Shown in pieces: positions 26,708-34,700 of a DNA stretch of 64,000 bases. The notes under the pieces are model-generated. The model did no database searches, was not told the DNA's origin, and was given only the letters and a program-made list of their open reading frames with translations. A program made the translations under genes and the position numbers. Source of the stretch: Paraburkholderia sp. BL9I2N2 (lineage in GTDB: Bacteria; Pseudomonadota; Gammaproteobacteria; Burkholderiales; Burkholderiaceae); contig NZ_SMGP01000002.1 of assembly GCF_004339745.1 (NCBI RefSeq), forward strand, positions 1,426,001-1,490,000. Direction: 5' to 3'. How positions within the stretch are numbered: the stretch's first letter is position 1; each line of letters begins with the position of its first letter.

Positions 26708-27553
26708 ATGTCTTCGATCGAACCCTGGACATGTCCGACGTGTGCCAATCACGTCACCACGCCTTTCTGTCCGCAGTGCGGCGAGAGCCCACTTAGGCCG
26801 CCCGACCTCACGCTGCGCGCGATCGGCGCAAAGGTCCTGCACGCGGCGACAAGCATCGATGGGCGCCTGATTAGCACGATGTGGGTCCTGCTACGCCACC
26901 CAGGCGAGTTGACCGTCGCGCATCTGAATGGAAAGCGGATGCCTTATGTGCCCCCGTTCCAGCTGTTTCTCATCGCGAACGCCTTCTTCTTTGCGATGCA
27001 GTCGCTTACCGATACCCAGATCTTCGGCTCGACTCTGGAGTCGCACCTCCATCACCAGGACTGGAGTTCGCTCGCGCAGTCGTTGGTGGCGGAACGCGTC
27101 GCAAAACTGGGAACGAGCCTGCGCCAGTACACGACCACTTTCGACCGTGCGGCAGTGCTCAATGCCAAGTCACTGATCATTCTCATGGTCGTTCCGTTCA
27201 CTTTGTTGTTGTGGATGACCTCTCTGCGGGCACGCAAGCCGTTTGTTGCCTTCGTCTATTTCTCACTCCATCTCTATACGTTCTTGTTATTGCTGTTCTC
27301 GCTCGCGCTAGCCATCGCGGCCATTGAGGTCCGTCTGGGTGGTCTCGGGCTCGATTCACCCAATGTCGACAACATTCTTTCGATCATCAATCTTGGACTC
27401 TGCGGCGGCTATTTGTTTTTCGCGTTGAAACCCGTCTTCGGTTCTCACGGTATAACGCGCCTCGTCAAGGCGGCGACGATGACGCTGGCGGCTGGCCTGA
27501 TCGTTCTTGGCTATCGATTCGCGATCTTTCTGATCACGTTATATACGGCATGA
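26708..27553 (+). CDS. DUF3667-like membrane protein with N-terminal zinc ribbon
   Basis: A 281-residue inner-membrane protein. A zinc ribbon (C9, C12, C21, C24; CPTC and CPQC) is followed by the segment RHPGELTVAHLNGKRMPYVPPFQLFLIANAFFF in pieces, typical of DUF3667, and then four or five membrane helices (for example around residues 155-170, 180-205, 225-245 and 255-275). The start at MSSIEPW is chosen for GGAG upstream and because the ribbon follows at once. Function is unknown; related proteins are common in Proteobacteria and Bacteroidota. Confidence 0.78.
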   Translation: MSSIEPWTCPTCANHVTTPFCPQCGESPLRPPDLTLRAIGAKVLHAATSIDGRLISTMWVLLRHPGELTVAHLNGKRMPYVPPFQLFLIANAFFFAMQSLTDTQIFGSTLESHLHHQDWSSLAQSLVAERVAKLGTSLRQYTTTFDRAAVLNAKSLIILMVVPFTLLLWMTSLRARKPFVAFVYFSLHLYTFLLLLFSLALAIAAIEVRLGGLGLDSPNVDNILSIINLGLCGGYLFFALKPVFGSHGITRLVKAATMTLAAGLIVLGYRFAIFLITLYTA

Positions 27554-27806
27554 CGGTTGAACATTTTTGCACGCTGCGTTTTCCAGACAACGCCGTATAC
27601 ACCACCGCAAGGAGCCAACCGGTCCTCGACACTGGACAGTGGTCGGAAAACTTTCTCAGCCAAGCCAGGATGGATAAGGTGCAACCAGACGCTCGAACGA
27701 TTCGCCATTGGCTGAATCGGCCAAGTCCACCACGCTTCGTTTCTCGAAACTTCGCTTCAAGGTGCTCGTGGTAGAGTCGAGCATCTCTCTTTATCGCGTA
27801 GCCCTT

Positions 27807-28463
27807 ATGTCGCCACGCATTGAATCCGGACCCGTCGATCCGGCGGATCATCAACAGGACATGGGAAGCGCCGCCGCGGCGCAAAGCTTGAACATGCAGA
27901 TTCCAGCGATCGTTCCAGCGCAAACCGCTCTAGTGGTCATGCATTACCAGACCGACATCCTGGGGTTGTTTCCATCGGTCGCACCCGCGCTGCTCGCCAA
28001 TACACGCAAACTGTGTGACGCCGCGCGGGCCAAAAGTGTCAGCGTCTATTTCGCCAACATCCACTTTAGTCCAGGCTATCCGGAAGTCAGTCCGTTGAAC
28101 AAAAACGGACAGGGAATCAAGCAACTGGGTCTTTTCATCGACGACGAGATCGCGCCGGAACTCGGCCAGCAAGCCACTGAACCGCTCATCATCGCGCATC
28201 GCGCAAGCGTGTTCTTTGGTACCGACCTGCAGGCGCGGCTTTCCGCGCGGGGGATCGATACGCTGCTCATGGTGGGCATAGCGTCGACCGGTGTCGTACT
28301 GTCGTCGGTTGCGTACGCGAGCGATGCGGACTTCCGCTTATTCACGGTCAAGGATTGCTGCTACGACCCGGATCAGGTCGTGCACGATCATCTTTTTTCA
28401 ACGGCGTTCGATTCGCGCACGACGGTGCTCTCGCTCGCTGATGCTTTGTCGTTGCTTGCCTAG
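27807..28463 (+). CDS. Isochorismatase-fold protein lacking the catalytic triad
   Basis: A ~218-residue protein of the isochorismatase/cysteine-hydrolase fold. At the three catalytic positions it has H46 (in VVMHYQTD) instead of Asp, A130 (in IAHRASVFFGTDL) instead of Lys and V163 (in GIASTGVVLSS) instead of Cys, so normal Cys-hydrolase chemistry is excluded. A subfamily with MHYQ and TSGVVL motifs is known to me from Proteobacteria and fungi, so this is a lineage rather than decay. The start is uncertain: no good ribosome site precedes this ATG, and later ATG codons at 27861 and 27891 are possible. Confidence 0.78.
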   Translation: MSPRIESGPVDPADHQQDMGSAAAAQSLNMQIPAIVPAQTALVVMHYQTDILGLFPSVAPALLANTRKLCDAARAKSVSVYFANIHFSPGYPEVSPLNKNGQGIKQLGLFIDDEIAPELGQQATEPLIIAHRASVFFGTDLQARLSARGIDTLLMVGIASTGVVLSSVAYASDADFRLFTVKDCCYDPDQVVHDHLFSTAFDSRTTVLSLADALSLLA

Positions 28464-28474
28464 CAGTGCCGGCT

Positions 28475-28714
28475 TCAAGAAAACAGCGGTAAAGATTCAA
28501 CTGCCGTTTGCCGCCGACGCCGCGAGGCCGTGGATCGACTGCTTCGAGAAGGAGTTTGCTCGCCGACCGAGCCGAGTCGTTTGTTGAGATCCGACAGGGC
28601 TTTGCAGACAGACGTGCGATCGGGCATTCCGGCCAATGCCAGTTCAAGCCGGTTCAGTAATTCCGGCAGACTCGATTCCCCAGTCATCTTTCCTGCGAAC
28701 TTCCGCTTCCGCAT
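28475..28714 (-). CDS. Small basic hypothetical protein
   Basis: A 79-residue frame with a strong ribosome site (AGGGAG, seven bases from ATG). It begins MRKRKFAGKMTGESSLPELL, has an amphipathic middle (LNRLELALAGMPDRTSVCKALSDLN) and a basic Arg/Ser-rich tail. It is convergent with the isochorismatase-fold gene 11 bp away. No family is recognised. The ribosome site and helix-like composition support a real gene, but codon evidence from a short frame is weak. Confidence 0.45.
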   Translation of the reverse strand: MRKRKFAGKMTGESSLPELLNRLELALAGMPDRTSVCKALSDLNKRLGSVGEQTPSRSSRSTASRRRRQTAVESLPLFS

Positions 28715-29014
28715 AAGACCACTCCCTGATTCGGCAGACGCTGCACGCTAACGTCACCATACATCGTCAAGATCCAGCGACATCTGTTGCTTCGTGTTTA
28801 CGCCAGCAGATCCGTCGGATGCCTCTCCCTTTGGCAATGCCGGTTTTAACACATCAAGATGAAAAATCACGTCGGCTGATCGCAATGCATGCCAGTGACG
28901 GCGAACGGCACCTCATGCTACCAGGTCGGCAGGCACGCGTCCAGGCAGGTCCGGGAAGCTCGACGTCCAGAAAGGCGTCATCATCCGCCGGGGTTTTCGA
29001 AGTCCAGCCTCATT
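28715..29014. other. Intergenic region, 300 bp, no supported gene
   Basis: Lies upstream of the small basic protein and downstream of the dienoyl-CoA reductase operon. No gene, strong hairpin or repeat was recognised. Confidence 0.45.
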
Positions 29015-29842
29015 TCATCTCGCTTGCGTGCGCAGCATCTGTTCCGCGCCTATGTTGAACAACGCCGAACCGGCCAGGTTCTGGCCCCCATCGCAAACCA
29101 TCACGCAGCCCGAAATATAGGAAGCAAGCGGCGAAGCGAGGAAAACCGCGCTCTGGCCGATGTCATCCACCGTGCCCATGCGCCGCAGCGGAATGGCGTT
29201 CACGAACTCTTCGTATCGCTCCGCGCTCAACAGCCGCTTCATGCCTTCGGTCCCCTCGATGGGTCCGGGGACGATGCTGTTCGTGCGAATACCATAGCGC
29301 CCCCACTCCAGCGCCAGGTTTCTCATCAACATATCGATGCCCGCCTTGGCGGCACCCACATGCACCTGGAAGGCGTGCGGCATGTACGCCATGCCTGCGG
29401 AAATGTAGATGATGGCGCCCTGTGTCTCCTTCAACTGCTCGAAGGCCGCCCGTGAGGCGTTGAAGGCTCCAAGCAGATCAATATCGATGACCGTCTTGAA
29501 GCCGTTGGCGGAGAGCTTCTCCGCCGGGGCCGGGAAATTGCCGGCCGCGCCGCAGACCAGCACGTCCATGGGACCCAAGTCCGCCCTGCTCCTCGCGAAG
29601 GCCGCTTCCAGCGCGCCGAAATCACGCACGTCGGCAACGATAGGGCAAACCGTGGCGCCGAGTGCGCGCAGTTCCGTCGCAGCCGTATCCAGCTTTTCCT
29701 GAGTGCGGCCGCAGATGGCCACCTGGGCGCCCAAGGCGGCGAAGTTCTTCGCCACGCCGAGATTGATGCCGCTGCTGCCACCGGTGATGAAAACGGTTTT
29801 GCCTGCGAACAGGTCGTTCGACAGGTATCGAGTGACTAGCAT
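29015..29842 (-). CDS. 2,4-dienoyl-CoA reductase-type SDR
   Basis: A 275-residue SDR closest to the peroxisomal/proteobacterial 2,4-dienoyl-CoA reductases. It has the cofactor loop TGGSSGINLG (20-29), the motif FQVHVGAAKAGIDMLMRNLALEWG in pieces, where the usual Tyr is absent as in that family (QVHxGxAK), and GPIEGTEGMKRL before the C-terminal helix. It would reduce 2,4-dienoyl-CoA from unsaturated fatty acids with NADPH so that beta-oxidation can proceed. AGGAGGG lies five bases from the ATG. It is the last gene of the etfB-etfA-acyl-CoA dehydrogenase-ompW operon. Confidence 0.88.
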   Translation of the reverse strand: MLVTRYLSNDLFAGKTVFITGGSSGINLGVAKNFAALGAQVAICGRTQEKLDTAATELRALGATVCPIVADVRDFGALEAAFARSRADLGPMDVLVCGAAGNFPAPAEKLSANGFKTVIDIDLLGAFNASRAAFEQLKETQGAIIYISAGMAYMPHAFQVHVGAAKAGIDMLMRNLALEWGRYGIRTNSIVPGPIEGTEGMKRLLSAERYEEFVNAIPLRRMGTVDDIGQSAVFLASPLASYISGCVMVCDGGQNLAGSALFNIGAEQMLRTQAR

Positions 29843-29896
29843 GCTTCCCTCCTGGTTATACGCCCTCGTACCGAGGGGCATCACTGAACGATTCGG

Positions 29897-30652
29897 CTAG
29901 AACCGGTAGCCGATCCCCACGAAACCGATCCACGGATTCGCCGTAATGCGCGTCCTGTTGGTCAGCACGGTTTGCCCGTTGGCCGCGACGGCAGTGATCG
30001 TCGCATTCGTCTTGAGCGGCATATACGTCACCGATGCGGTGGCGTACCAGTTCTTGCTTAAGTTATAGGAGACGCCCGCATTGAATGCCGGATTCCATGA
30101 CGGACTGAGCGATGCCTTAACGTCTCCCCCAGGCCCGGCGACCGTGTGCAACGCACCATTGAATGTCGGATTGAGCTGGACCGCCGTGTACCAGGTGTAG
30201 TTGACACCCACACCGAGGAAAGGACGCACCTTCGCCTGCGCCGCGCCAAAGTAGTACTTGAGGAAAAGAATCGGCGGCCACGCTCTGGTTGTCGCGAGCG
30301 GTTGCAGATTGCCCAGTCCGAGGGAGGGACCGCCGGGGCCGAACGGCGTCACCGTACCCTGCGCGTAGAGTTTGAGCTTCGGCGGCACGCCGGTCGCCAG
30401 ATCGATCGCGATGTTGTCCGTGATGAAATACGTGAACGCCGTCTCGACCGTCCAGGTATTGTGTATCTGGCCAGTCGTCCCCGACGAGGTGAAGGTGCCT
30501 GCCGCCGAAGTGCTTTGCAATGGCGTTGCCGACGACATGCCATAGTCAATCCATGTGCCCCCGCCAGTCGCGATGAAACTACCCGCACTTTGGGCCAGTG
30601 CGCCGGCGCACACTACCCCTGTCAATAAGGGCAGATACCTGACTTTCCTCAC
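29897..30652 (-). CDS. OmpW-family outer-membrane channel
   Basis: An eight-stranded OmpW-family beta-barrel of about 251 residues. OmpW/AlkL-type channels pass small hydrophobic compounds across the outer membrane, which suits an operon for fatty-acid-like substrates. Visible marks are NTWTVETAFTYFITDNIAIDL (strands 2-3), FLKYYFGAAQAKVRPFLGVGVNYTWY in pieces and the C-terminal GFVGIGYRF ending in Phe. A GTG start is chosen because GGAGG lies five bases upstream and it gives a clean signal peptide; an ATG four codons earlier lacks a ribosome site. Confidence 0.88.
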   Translation of the reverse strand: MRKVRYLPLLTGVVCAGALAQSAGSFIATGGGTWIDYGMSSATPLQSTSAAGTFTSSGTTGQIHNTWTVETAFTYFITDNIAIDLATGVPPKLKLYAQGTVTPFGPGGPSLGLGNLQPLATTRAWPPILFLKYYFGAAQAKVRPFLGVGVNYTWYTAVQLNPTFNGALHTVAGPGGDVKASLSPSWNPAFNAGVSYNLSKNWYATASVTYMPLKTNATITAVAANGQTVLTNRTRITANPWIGFVGIGYRF

Positions 30653-30727
30653 CTTTTCCTCCATTTTATATTTTGCATGACGAATTAATATCGTCTTATG
30701 ACTTCCTAACTCGTTTGAAAATCGGGA

Positions 30728-32518
30728 TCAGAATTGTTCGATGGCGATATCCGACGCGCCGGATGCGCCTGAGCGGATCATCTCCACATGCGAATTCGCT
30801 TTGGGCAGTATCTTGTCCGCGTAAAACCGTACCGTCGCGATCTTCGCTTCGTGGAACGCCGGATCTTCGCCCGCAGCGCATTTTCTCGACGCGGCCAGCG
30901 CGGCGCGCGCCATCTGCCATCCGCCGCACACATAGCCGGTAAGCATCAGATAGTCGAATGAACTGGCCAATGCTTCGTCCACGTCTTTCGCCAGGGCTCG
31001 AAGCATCCACCCGGTCGCGTCCTCCAACGCCTGCACGCCGGTGGCCACCGCCGCGCCGACCGGGAAAAGGCGCCTATCCGTGCTGCGCTCCAGTTCAAGC
31101 GCGAGCTCGCGCATCTCCGCAATCAGTTCAGCCATTGCCGCCCCCTGGTCCGTGGCGAGCTTGCGGCCCACAAGGTCGGCTGCCTGGATGCCCGTCGTAC
31201 CTTCGTAGATGGTCGAAATGCGAGCGTCGCGCAGGTACTGGCACGCGCCGGTCTCTTCGATGTAGCCCATCCCGCCGTGCACCTGTACGCCGAGTGATGC
31301 GATCTCCTGACCCAGTTCAGTGCACCAACCCTTCAGGACCGGAATCAGCAGATCGACACGGGTCTGATAGCGGTTGCGTTCGCCGGCGTCCGGGTGCCGG
31401 TGCGCGTAATCCGCATTGGCCGCCATCACATAGGCGAAGCCTCGCATCGCTTCCACCTGAGCTTTCATCGTCAGCAACATGCGCCGCACGTCCGGATGCT
31501 GAATGATCGCCACTGCAGTGCTCGACTTGCTTGCGGCCGGCTTGCCCTGAATGCGCTCTTTCGCGTATTCACGCGCCTGTTGATATGCACGCTCGGCCAT
31601 CGCGAGCCCTTGAATGCCGACCTTCTGGCGGGCCTCGTTCATCATCGTGAACATATGTGCGAGGCCCTTGTTTTCCTGCCCGACCAGATAGCCGATCGCG
31701 CCATTCTGATCGCCGAAACTCATCACGCAGGTCGGACTCGCGTGAATGCCGAGCTTATGTTCGAGGGACACGCAATGCACATCGTTGCGTTGTCCCAGCG
31801 AGCCGTCGGCGTTCACGAGAAACTTGGGCACCAGGAAAAGCGAAATGCCGCGCACGCCTTCGGGCGCATCGGGCGTGCGCGCCAGCACGAGATGGATGAC
31901 ATTGCCGGTCATGTCATGATCGCCCCACGTGATGAAGATCTTCTGGCCATACAGGCGATAGTGATCTCCCTCAGGAACGGCTTTCGTACGAACGGCCGCA
32001 AGGTCCGAACCGGCTTGCGACTCGGTCAGATTCATCGTGCCGGTCCACTCGCCGCCAATCAGGTTCGGCAAGTAGCGGGCCTTGAGTTCCTGTGAGCCGT
32101 GCAGTCGCAATGCCTCAGTGGCACCCGCCGTCAACAGCGGGCACAGGGCGAAAGACATGTTGGCGGAGTTCCACATCTCCACGGTCGCCGCATGCAGCAG
32201 TTCGGGCAGGCCTTGACCGCCGTAATCAGGATCCCCACTGAGCCCGTTCCAGCCTCCTTCGACGAATTGCTGGTAGGCCGCCCCGAATCCGTCTGCCGCA
32301 ATGACGCCATCGCGGGTCAGGCGCGCACCCTGCTCGTCGCCGGTCTTGTTGAGCGGCGCAAGCACTTCGGTGGCGAACTTTGCCGCCTCCTCGAGCACTG
32401 CGCCGGCGAGTTCCGGCGTCGCGTCCTCAAGGGCCGGTAGCGACGATAAAGCGTCGAGGCCGGCCAACTCGTTCATTACGAAATGCATGTCGCGCAACGG
32501 CGCAATATAGGTGGTCAT
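30728..32518 (-). CDS. Acyl-CoA dehydrogenase, long (DmdC/AidB-like) form
   Basis: A 596-residue flavin acyl-CoA dehydrogenase with the extra C-terminal domain typical of DmdC-like proteins (short forms have about 380-415 residues). The MTGTMNLTESQAGSDLAAVRT-like region, here GTMNLTESQAGSDL, binds substrate/FAD, and the catalytic Glu is in the YEGTTGIQAADLVG motif near residue 445. It introduces a 2,3-double bond in acyl-CoA and hands electrons to the ETF encoded just upstream. Of two consecutive ATGs the second is taken, since GGAG is then six bases away. Confidence 0.93.
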   Translation of the reverse strand: MTTYIAPLRDMHFVMNELAGLDALSSLPALEDATPELAGAVLEEAAKFATEVLAPLNKTGDEQGARLTRDGVIAADGFGAAYQQFVEGGWNGLSGDPDYGGQGLPELLHAATVEMWNSANMSFALCPLLTAGATEALRLHGSQELKARYLPNLIGGEWTGTMNLTESQAGSDLAAVRTKAVPEGDHYRLYGQKIFITWGDHDMTGNVIHLVLARTPDAPEGVRGISLFLVPKFLVNADGSLGQRNDVHCVSLEHKLGIHASPTCVMSFGDQNGAIGYLVGQENKGLAHMFTMMNEARQKVGIQGLAMAERAYQQAREYAKERIQGKPAASKSSTAVAIIQHPDVRRMLLTMKAQVEAMRGFAYVMAANADYAHRHPDAGERNRYQTRVDLLIPVLKGWCTELGQEIASLGVQVHGGMGYIEETGACQYLRDARISTIYEGTTGIQAADLVGRKLATDQGAAMAELIAEMRELALELERSTDRRLFPVGAAVATGVQALEDATGWMLRALAKDVDEALASSFDYLMLTGYVCGGWQMARAALAASRKCAAGEDPAFHEAKIATVRFYADKILPKANSHVEMIRSGASGASDIAIEQF

Positions 32519-32533
32519 CATTTACTCCTGGAA

Positions 32534-33481
32534 TCAGTTCTGTTGCTGCTTGTCCAGTTCACGCGACAACTCCGGCAGCACCTTGAAGAGGTCGCCGACG
32601 AGGCCGTAGTCCGCAATCTGGAAGATGGGTGCTTCTTCGTCCTTGTTGATCGCCACGATCACCTTCGAGTCCTTCATGCCGGCCAGATGCTGGATCGCAC
32701 CCGATATGCCCACCGCGATATAAAGCTGCGGAGCGATGACCTTGCCGGTCTGTCCCACCTGATAGTCATTGGGCACGAAACCGGCATCCACCGCGGCACG
32801 GGATGCGCCGACCGCCGCGCCGAGCCGCTCGGCGATCTCGTCGAGGAGCGCGAAGCTCTCGCTGGAACCCATGCCTCTGCCGCCCGAGATGACGCGTTGC
32901 GCGGCGGTGAGTTCAGGACGTTCGGAGCGGGTCAGTTGCTGACTCACGAAGCGGGAAGCCGAAACCTCCGCGGCCGGCGCGAGCGATTCGATCACCGCGA
33001 CGCCCCCGTCGGCCGGCGCCGCGGCGAAGGCCGTGGTCCGAACCGTCAGGACCTTGATGCGATCCACGCTTCGCACCGTAGCCAGCACGTTCCCCGCGTA
33101 GATGGGACGCACGAACGTATCCGCCGACTCCACCGCCACGATCTCCGAGACCTGCGCGACGTCGAGCAGCGCCGCGACGCGCGGCATCACGTTCTTCGCC
33201 GAAGTGGTGGCGGGCGCGAACAGGTGGCTGTAGCCCGGAGCCAGTCCGACAATGAGCGCGGCCAGGTTCTCCGCCAACGCGTGCTCGTAGTGCGCGGCGT
33301 CGGCCACGCGCACGCGGGCCACGCCTGCGATGCTGGCCGCCTGCTCCGCGACTCTCCCGCATTGAGATCCCGCCACGAGCATATGAATTTCGTCGCCGAG
33401 GCGGGCGGCAGCGGTGATGGCGCTCAAGGTTGCTGCCTTGAGCGTTTGATTGTCGTGTTCTGCAACAACGAGTACGGACAT
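32534..33481 (-). CDS. etfA: Electron transfer flavoprotein alpha subunit
   Basis: A 315-residue ETF alpha chain, which with EtfB forms the FAD/AMP-containing carrier that takes electrons from acyl-CoA dehydrogenases to the quinone pool. The C-terminal FAD domain shows GGRGMGSSESFALLDEIAERLGAAVGASR in pieces, QVGQTGKVIAPQLYIAVGISGAIQHLAGM in pieces and INKDEEAPIFQIADYGLVGDL, all diagnostic. GGAGA precedes the ATG. It lies 18 bp after etfB and 15 bp before the acyl-CoA dehydrogenase gene, a tight operon that gives this pathway a dedicated ETF. Confidence 0.96.
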   Translation of the reverse strand: MSVLVVAEHDNQTLKAATLSAITAAARLGDEIHMLVAGSQCGRVAEQAASIAGVARVRVADAAHYEHALAENLAALIVGLAPGYSHLFAPATTSAKNVMPRVAALLDVAQVSEIVAVESADTFVRPIYAGNVLATVRSVDRIKVLTVRTTAFAAAPADGGVAVIESLAPAAEVSASRFVSQQLTRSERPELTAAQRVISGGRGMGSSESFALLDEIAERLGAAVGASRAAVDAGFVPNDYQVGQTGKVIAPQLYIAVGISGAIQHLAGMKDSKVIVAINKDEEAPIFQIADYGLVGDLFKVLPELSRELDKQQQN

Positions 33482-33499
33482 GTTTGTCTCCTCTTTTCT

Positions 33500-34249
33500 C
33501 TAGATCACACGCGCAACGTTCTTCAGCTTTTCCACCAACTCGGCGGCGTCGGTGACGCGAATGCCCGCCTCGCGTTTCGCGGGCTCGGCCAGCTTGAGCG
33601 TCGTCAGCCTCGGCGTGACGTCGACACCGAGGGCATCGGGCGTCACGACATCGAGCGGCTTTTTCTTCGCCTTCATGATGTTGGGCAGCGTTGCGTAACG
33701 CGGCGTGTTGAGCCGGAGATCGGCGGTGATCACAGCAGGCAGATCGACCTCGATCGTTTCCAGCCCGCCGTCGATCTCGCGCGTCACTGTCGCCTTCCCG
33801 GCTTCCACGACCACCTTCGATGCGAACGTGGCCTGCGGCAAGCCGAGCAGCGCAGCGAGCATCTGGCCGACCTGGTTGGCGTCGTCGTCGATGGCCTGTT
33901 TGCCGAGCATCACCAGTTGCGGCTGCTCCTTGTCGACCAGCGCCTTCAGCAGCTTGGCCACGGCGAGCGGCTGCAGTTCCGCCTCGGTCTCGACCAGAAT
34001 GGCGCGGTCGGCGCCGATCGCCATCGCAGTGCGCAGCGTTTCCTGGCACGCCTGCACGCCGCAAGAGACCACGACCACCTCCGTGGCTGCACCGGCTTCT
34101 TTGAGCCGCACGGCCTCCTCCACGGCGATCTCGTCGAACGGGTTCATCGACAGCTTCACGTTGGCGATGTCGACGGCACTACCGTCGGCCTTCACACGAA
34201 CCCTCACATTGGCGTCGACGACGCGCTTGACGGGAACAAGTACTTTCAT
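33500..34249 (-). CDS. etfB: Electron transfer flavoprotein beta subunit
   Basis: A 249-residue ETF beta chain. The opening MKVLVPVKRVVDANVRVRVK, SMNPFDEIAVEEAVRLKE (about residues 35-53) and the AMP/signature loop VVEAGKATVTREIDGGLETI are hallmarks. It pairs with the EtfA encoded immediately downstream. It is first in the five-gene fatty-acid operon and faces the LuxR-family regulator across a 451-bp intergenic region. GGAG lies about seven bases from the ATG. Confidence 0.96.
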   Translation of the reverse strand: MKVLVPVKRVVDANVRVRVKADGSAVDIANVKLSMNPFDEIAVEEAVRLKEAGAATEVVVVSCGVQACQETLRTAMAIGADRAILVETEAELQPLAVAKLLKALVDKEQPQLVMLGKQAIDDDANQVGQMLAALLGLPQATFASKVVVEAGKATVTREIDGGLETIEVDLPAVITADLRLNTPRYATLPNIMKAKKKPLDVVTPDALGVDVTPRLTTLKLAEPAKREAGIRVTDAAELVEKLKNVARVI

Positions 34250-34406
34250 TGGCTACTCCGTTTGACAAAAACGCTCCGCCCGGCCGGCCAGGAGCCGGTC
34301 GATTCAGGTGCATGGAGGCACGGTCCGTCGATTCGATTTCGACTACGCGTGCGTGGTATTCGGTAAGCTGCCCAGATTGCGTTCATGCGCATGGGACGGA
34401 GACGGA

Positions 34407-34430
34407 CCACGTTTGTGCGTTGCAACGTGG
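34407..34430. promoter_or_regulatory. Inverted repeat, possible operator for the etf operon
   Basis: CCACGTT and AACGTGG form perfect 7-bp arms around 10 bp, 158-181 bp upstream of the etfB start. A site for the divergent LuxR-type activator is possible, but it does not resemble the GC palindrome shared with the PHA operon. Confidence 0.35.
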
Positions 34431-34619
34431 TTCGATGCGGTCGACATGTCTCCTCCCTGTAGGTGGTTGGGCGTATCATTTCCTCGGCGACGCACCGGTC
34501 CCGGGCGTGCTCGGCGACCCTGTCACGCGATAGCCGATCGGCGCGCCGCAGGATGATCCCGGTTGCACTTCGATGTCCTCCATGGAAACCATGGTGCACT
34601 CGCGAAGCGCTGCGCAATA

Positions 34620-34635
34620 TCCCCCGTACAGGGGA
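34620..34635. promoter_or_regulatory. GC palindrome, copy 1, upstream of the LuxR-type gene
   Basis: TCCCCCGTACAGGGGA, whose complement TCCCCTGTACGGGGGA differs at one base from the copy before fadD. It lies 66 bp upstream of the LuxR gene start. It is probably an operator used for autoregulation and for the divergent etf operon. Confidence 0.6.
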
Positions 34636-34700
34636 GCGCGATCGCATGGACAGGGGGAGCTCACCAGGGAGAACCCAAATACCCGGAGCAGTTCGTGCGT

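Larger units (their letters stand above)
34250..34700. other. Divergent promoter region between etfB and the LuxR-type regulator
   Basis: A 451-bp non-coding region serving both directions. It contains an inverted repeat near 34407-34430, the shared 16-bp GC palindrome at 34620-34635 and CCATGG-AAA-CCATGG at about 34580. No peptide gene is supported within it. Confidence 0.6.

Noticed and set aside
27550..27774. 74-codon frame overlapping the DUF3667 stop by ATGA
   Set aside because: The overlap hints at coupling, but there is no ribosome site within the end of the upstream gene, no domain, and an unnatural Arg/Ser/Pro tail; not supported.
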